From assembly GCA_023935145.1 (NCBI GenBank), contig CM043700.1, positions 2,940,001 through 3,004,000 of the forward strand: a stretch of DNA of 64,000 nucleotides, in the 5' to 3' direction. Of this stretch, positions 62,193 to 64,000 are shown piece by piece. Under the pieces are notes generated by a model. The model made no database searches. It worked only from the letters and a program-made list of their open reading frames with translations, and had not been told where the DNA came from. The position numbers and the translations under genes were made by a program. The first letter of the stretch is position 1; every line of letters begins with the position of its first letter. This DNA is from Bretschneidera sinensis. Taxonomy: Eukaryota > Streptophyta > Magnoliopsida > Brassicales > Akaniaceae.

Positions 62193-62951
62193 AGTCTGAT
62201 TACGTTGTGAACTCTGATTATTTTGTTGTGGTGACCTGTACGCAGTCGCAGGAGTTCCAGCTGAGAGCAAGGAACTCATTACCTTTTTTCTTTTTTTTTT
62301 ATGGGAAACACTAGATAGTTGAAATATTGTGCATGTGAGTTGTTGTTATGTAACCTAATGCTGTCCCATGTTTTGGTATTCCACAATCAACATATTGATA
62401 AATTTTCTCAACTTGAATCATGATATGAGCATGTTTCCTAAGGTCTTAGCTTCTTACAAGACGACCTTGTATGGTTGAGCCATTATAGAGAACTTTTTGT
62501 GCCTGCAGCAGTACAATTACTGGAAATATTACTTTTGGTCAGGGTTATTGCTGAAGCCTGTTGTGAACTTGATTGTTGGTGCAACCATGGATGGCAGGAA
62601 CCTGATATATACACCCCTTGTTTGGGGTTTGACCATTCACCTTTGAAACCTGAAATTATTGAAATGGGGATGGTGGCTGCTTTTGTTTTTCTGAAAATGT
62701 TTTATGCTCACCGGTTGATAAATGATTTTTTTTTCTTTATTTGGATAATCTGAAAACCAGAAAAATATTACAGTACAACTGAAGATTGACAAAATGAATG
62801 CAAAGGGAGAGGAGACATTTGGTTTACATTCAGACTCTCGAAGGAAAACCCAGATGAAGAACGTATTTACATCTTGAAGTCCTTGAGCAGAACTATAATC
62901 TTGAGCATAGCTCACTTTGGTCAAAGACAATGAAAATATTTGGGTATTTTA
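62193..62951. other. 3' UTRs of convergent eIF(iso)4E-like and PGR5 genes
   Basis: The end of the paralogue transcript resembles that of the first gene up to about 62420. A plus-strand frame at 62475-62753 has no recognised content. Confidence 0.5.
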
Positions 62952-63590
62952 TCATGCAAGGAACCCCAGTTTCTCTCCATTCTTCTTGGCCAACCGAATC
63001 AGTCCTTGCCTTTGTTTTGCATCTGCTCCTATTGATTTGCAGAATTCAGTGATGACCTGAAAACATGACATTTCCACATAACAAGAACATAAGCAATTCT
63101 ATAGTTCTGTTACAATGATCAAGGGCCTACTTGGTTATATAAATCCAATAATGGTTTCAGCTCACAACACTTCTATCACAGTAGTTTTAAAATCACTTTT
63201 AGTTTAGAAGATGCATAAACTAAGCCATATAGGAGTAATTGAGCAAGGTAGCACATCTACAAACTCAACAAATTACAGTGAAAACTTGGATAAATAGTAA
63301 AAGGGATTGAGACTTGGTACCTGTGAGTGCAAGGCAATTGCTTTGCCTCTAAGCTGATTGAACCTCTTCCTGCCAATTATATTCCTTGTAAAAACAACAA
63401 CTGGTGCAAATAAACCTTTCCCTTCGTTGACATTCTTCATCATAGGTTGTGATCTTACAGGCTTTGCAACTCTAACCTGATTTGGCACTGACTTCACCAA
63501 CATGCAGGTATAGTCATTACCAACCATTGAAGTGCCCCATCCTCCATAGAAGGAACTGCCTAACCCAGTTGCAGAAATTGAAGTAGCCAT
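62952..63590 (-). CDS. PGR5: PROTON GRADIENT REGULATION 5 (PGR5), chloroplast
   Basis: Two exons, 63321-63590 and 62952-63056, join in phase 0 to 124 residues. Residues 1 to about 60 are a Ser/Gly-rich chloroplast transit peptide (MATSISATGLGSSFYGGWGT). The mature part is very conserved: NVNEGKGLFAPVVVFTRNII, RKRFNQLRGKAIALHSQ, VITEFCKSIGADAKQRQGLI and the C-terminus RLAKKNGEKLGFLA. PGR5 acts at the thylakoid with PGRL1 in antimycin-sensitive cyclic electron flow around photosystem I, building the proton gradient under high or fluctuating light. The start is the only upstream Met giving a transit peptide. The single intron falls just after ALHSQ. Nothing is odd. It is convergent with the eIF(iso)4E paralogue. 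Confidence 0.97.
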
Positions 63591-64000
63591 TAATCAACAA
63601 AACCAAAAGAAAAAATAAAAAATACCCACAAATTTTTCTCTACTTAATTAGCTTTTGTGCTAGCTAGCTGCTTGCAACAACTTGTGGATCTGTTTGGAGG
63701 GTTTTCCTTTGCTTGTGAAGGTGAAGAGATGATGATAATTTTTAGAGTAAATATGAGAGCCTTTGGTTTTTTATTGGAAGGTAGAGAAGGTGAGAGTTCA
63801 TGGGGCAACATGAACCACACATACTGGTGGCTTGGATTTTAGTCTTTTCTTTTTCTTTTTTTCTTTTTTTTCAACAACATGTATATTACTTGTATTACTC
63901 CTGTAAATTATGGTCCCCAAATTGTTAGGAGAAAATCTGGATCTGGAATTTTAGTGGCTCTTTCCTTAAAGGGACCCATTTGCCACCCGTATCAAAAATA
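63591..64000 (-). promoter_or_regulatory. PGR5 upstream region
   Basis: 5' leader and promoter of PGR5 on the minus strand. A TAGCTAGCTAGC-like palindrome lies at about 63659-63670 and a long pyrimidine run at 63841-63872. No TATA box was confidently placed. Confidence 0.35.

Noticed and set aside
62475..62753. 92-codon plus-strand frame between the eIF(iso)4E paralogue and PGR5
   Set aside because: It sits in convergent 3' UTR space, with no family similarity I can recognise and no splice context.

Overview
This window is nuclear DNA of a flowering plant. It is AT-rich, with GT-AG introns, 5' UTR introns, plant promoter motifs (telo-box, site II TGGGCY, RY repeats) and dense MITE, LTR and LINE remains. 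The proteins (PGR5, RD20-type caleosin, eIF(iso)4E, CCT-motif protein, DUF3527 protein) and the exon layout point to a eudicot, probably a woody rosid. I cannot name the species. No gene here is organellar or bacterial.

Layout, left to right. 1-2454 (-): N-terminal half of the splicing factor and U-box E3 ligase PRP19/MAC3; its WD40 half lies beyond the left edge. 2600-10390: intergenic, with several MITE-like inverted repeats. 10564-14431 (+): CCT-motif family regulator with five coding exons and an upstream ORF. 14432-24380: repeat-rich, with a 297-bp tandem duplication and a complete but dead Ty1/copia retrotransposon (16844-21645, minus strand, both LTRs and a degenerate target-site duplication). 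About 24500-28551 (+): DUF3527 protein gene. 31075-32010: dead LINE reverse transcriptase. 32143-34037: compact non-autonomous LTR element on the minus strand; a diverged LTR of the same family lies at 43616-44042. 34826-36197: duplicated MITE-like block. 37320-40221 (+): ribosomal protein uL14 (RPL23). 41056-43092 (-): intact RD20/CLO3-type caleosin. 44334-45603: possible solo LTR. 47065-49962 (-): second caleosin with two frameshifts. 50675-55341 (+): eIF(iso)4E. 56318-62192 (+): second eIF(iso)4E-like gene with an open frame but substitutions at key functional residues. 62952-63590 (-): PGR5.

The host genes are ordinary single-function nuclear genes with no operon logic. The striking part is 41-62 kb. 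Two neighbouring gene families were each duplicated in tandem (caleosin, then eIF(iso)4E). In each pair one copy keeps all family hallmarks and the other does not. The altered eIF(iso)4E copy has kept splice sites and reading frame through five exons while losing the residue that reads the cap guanine, the eIF4G-docking tryptophan and a phosphate-binding arginine. It is the best candidate here for something new, either a decoy-like or repurposed factor or a very young pseudogene. I see no CRISPR array, no convincing tRNA or rRNA gene, and no unknown multi-gene system. All exon models were made by eye from splice signals and family similarity.
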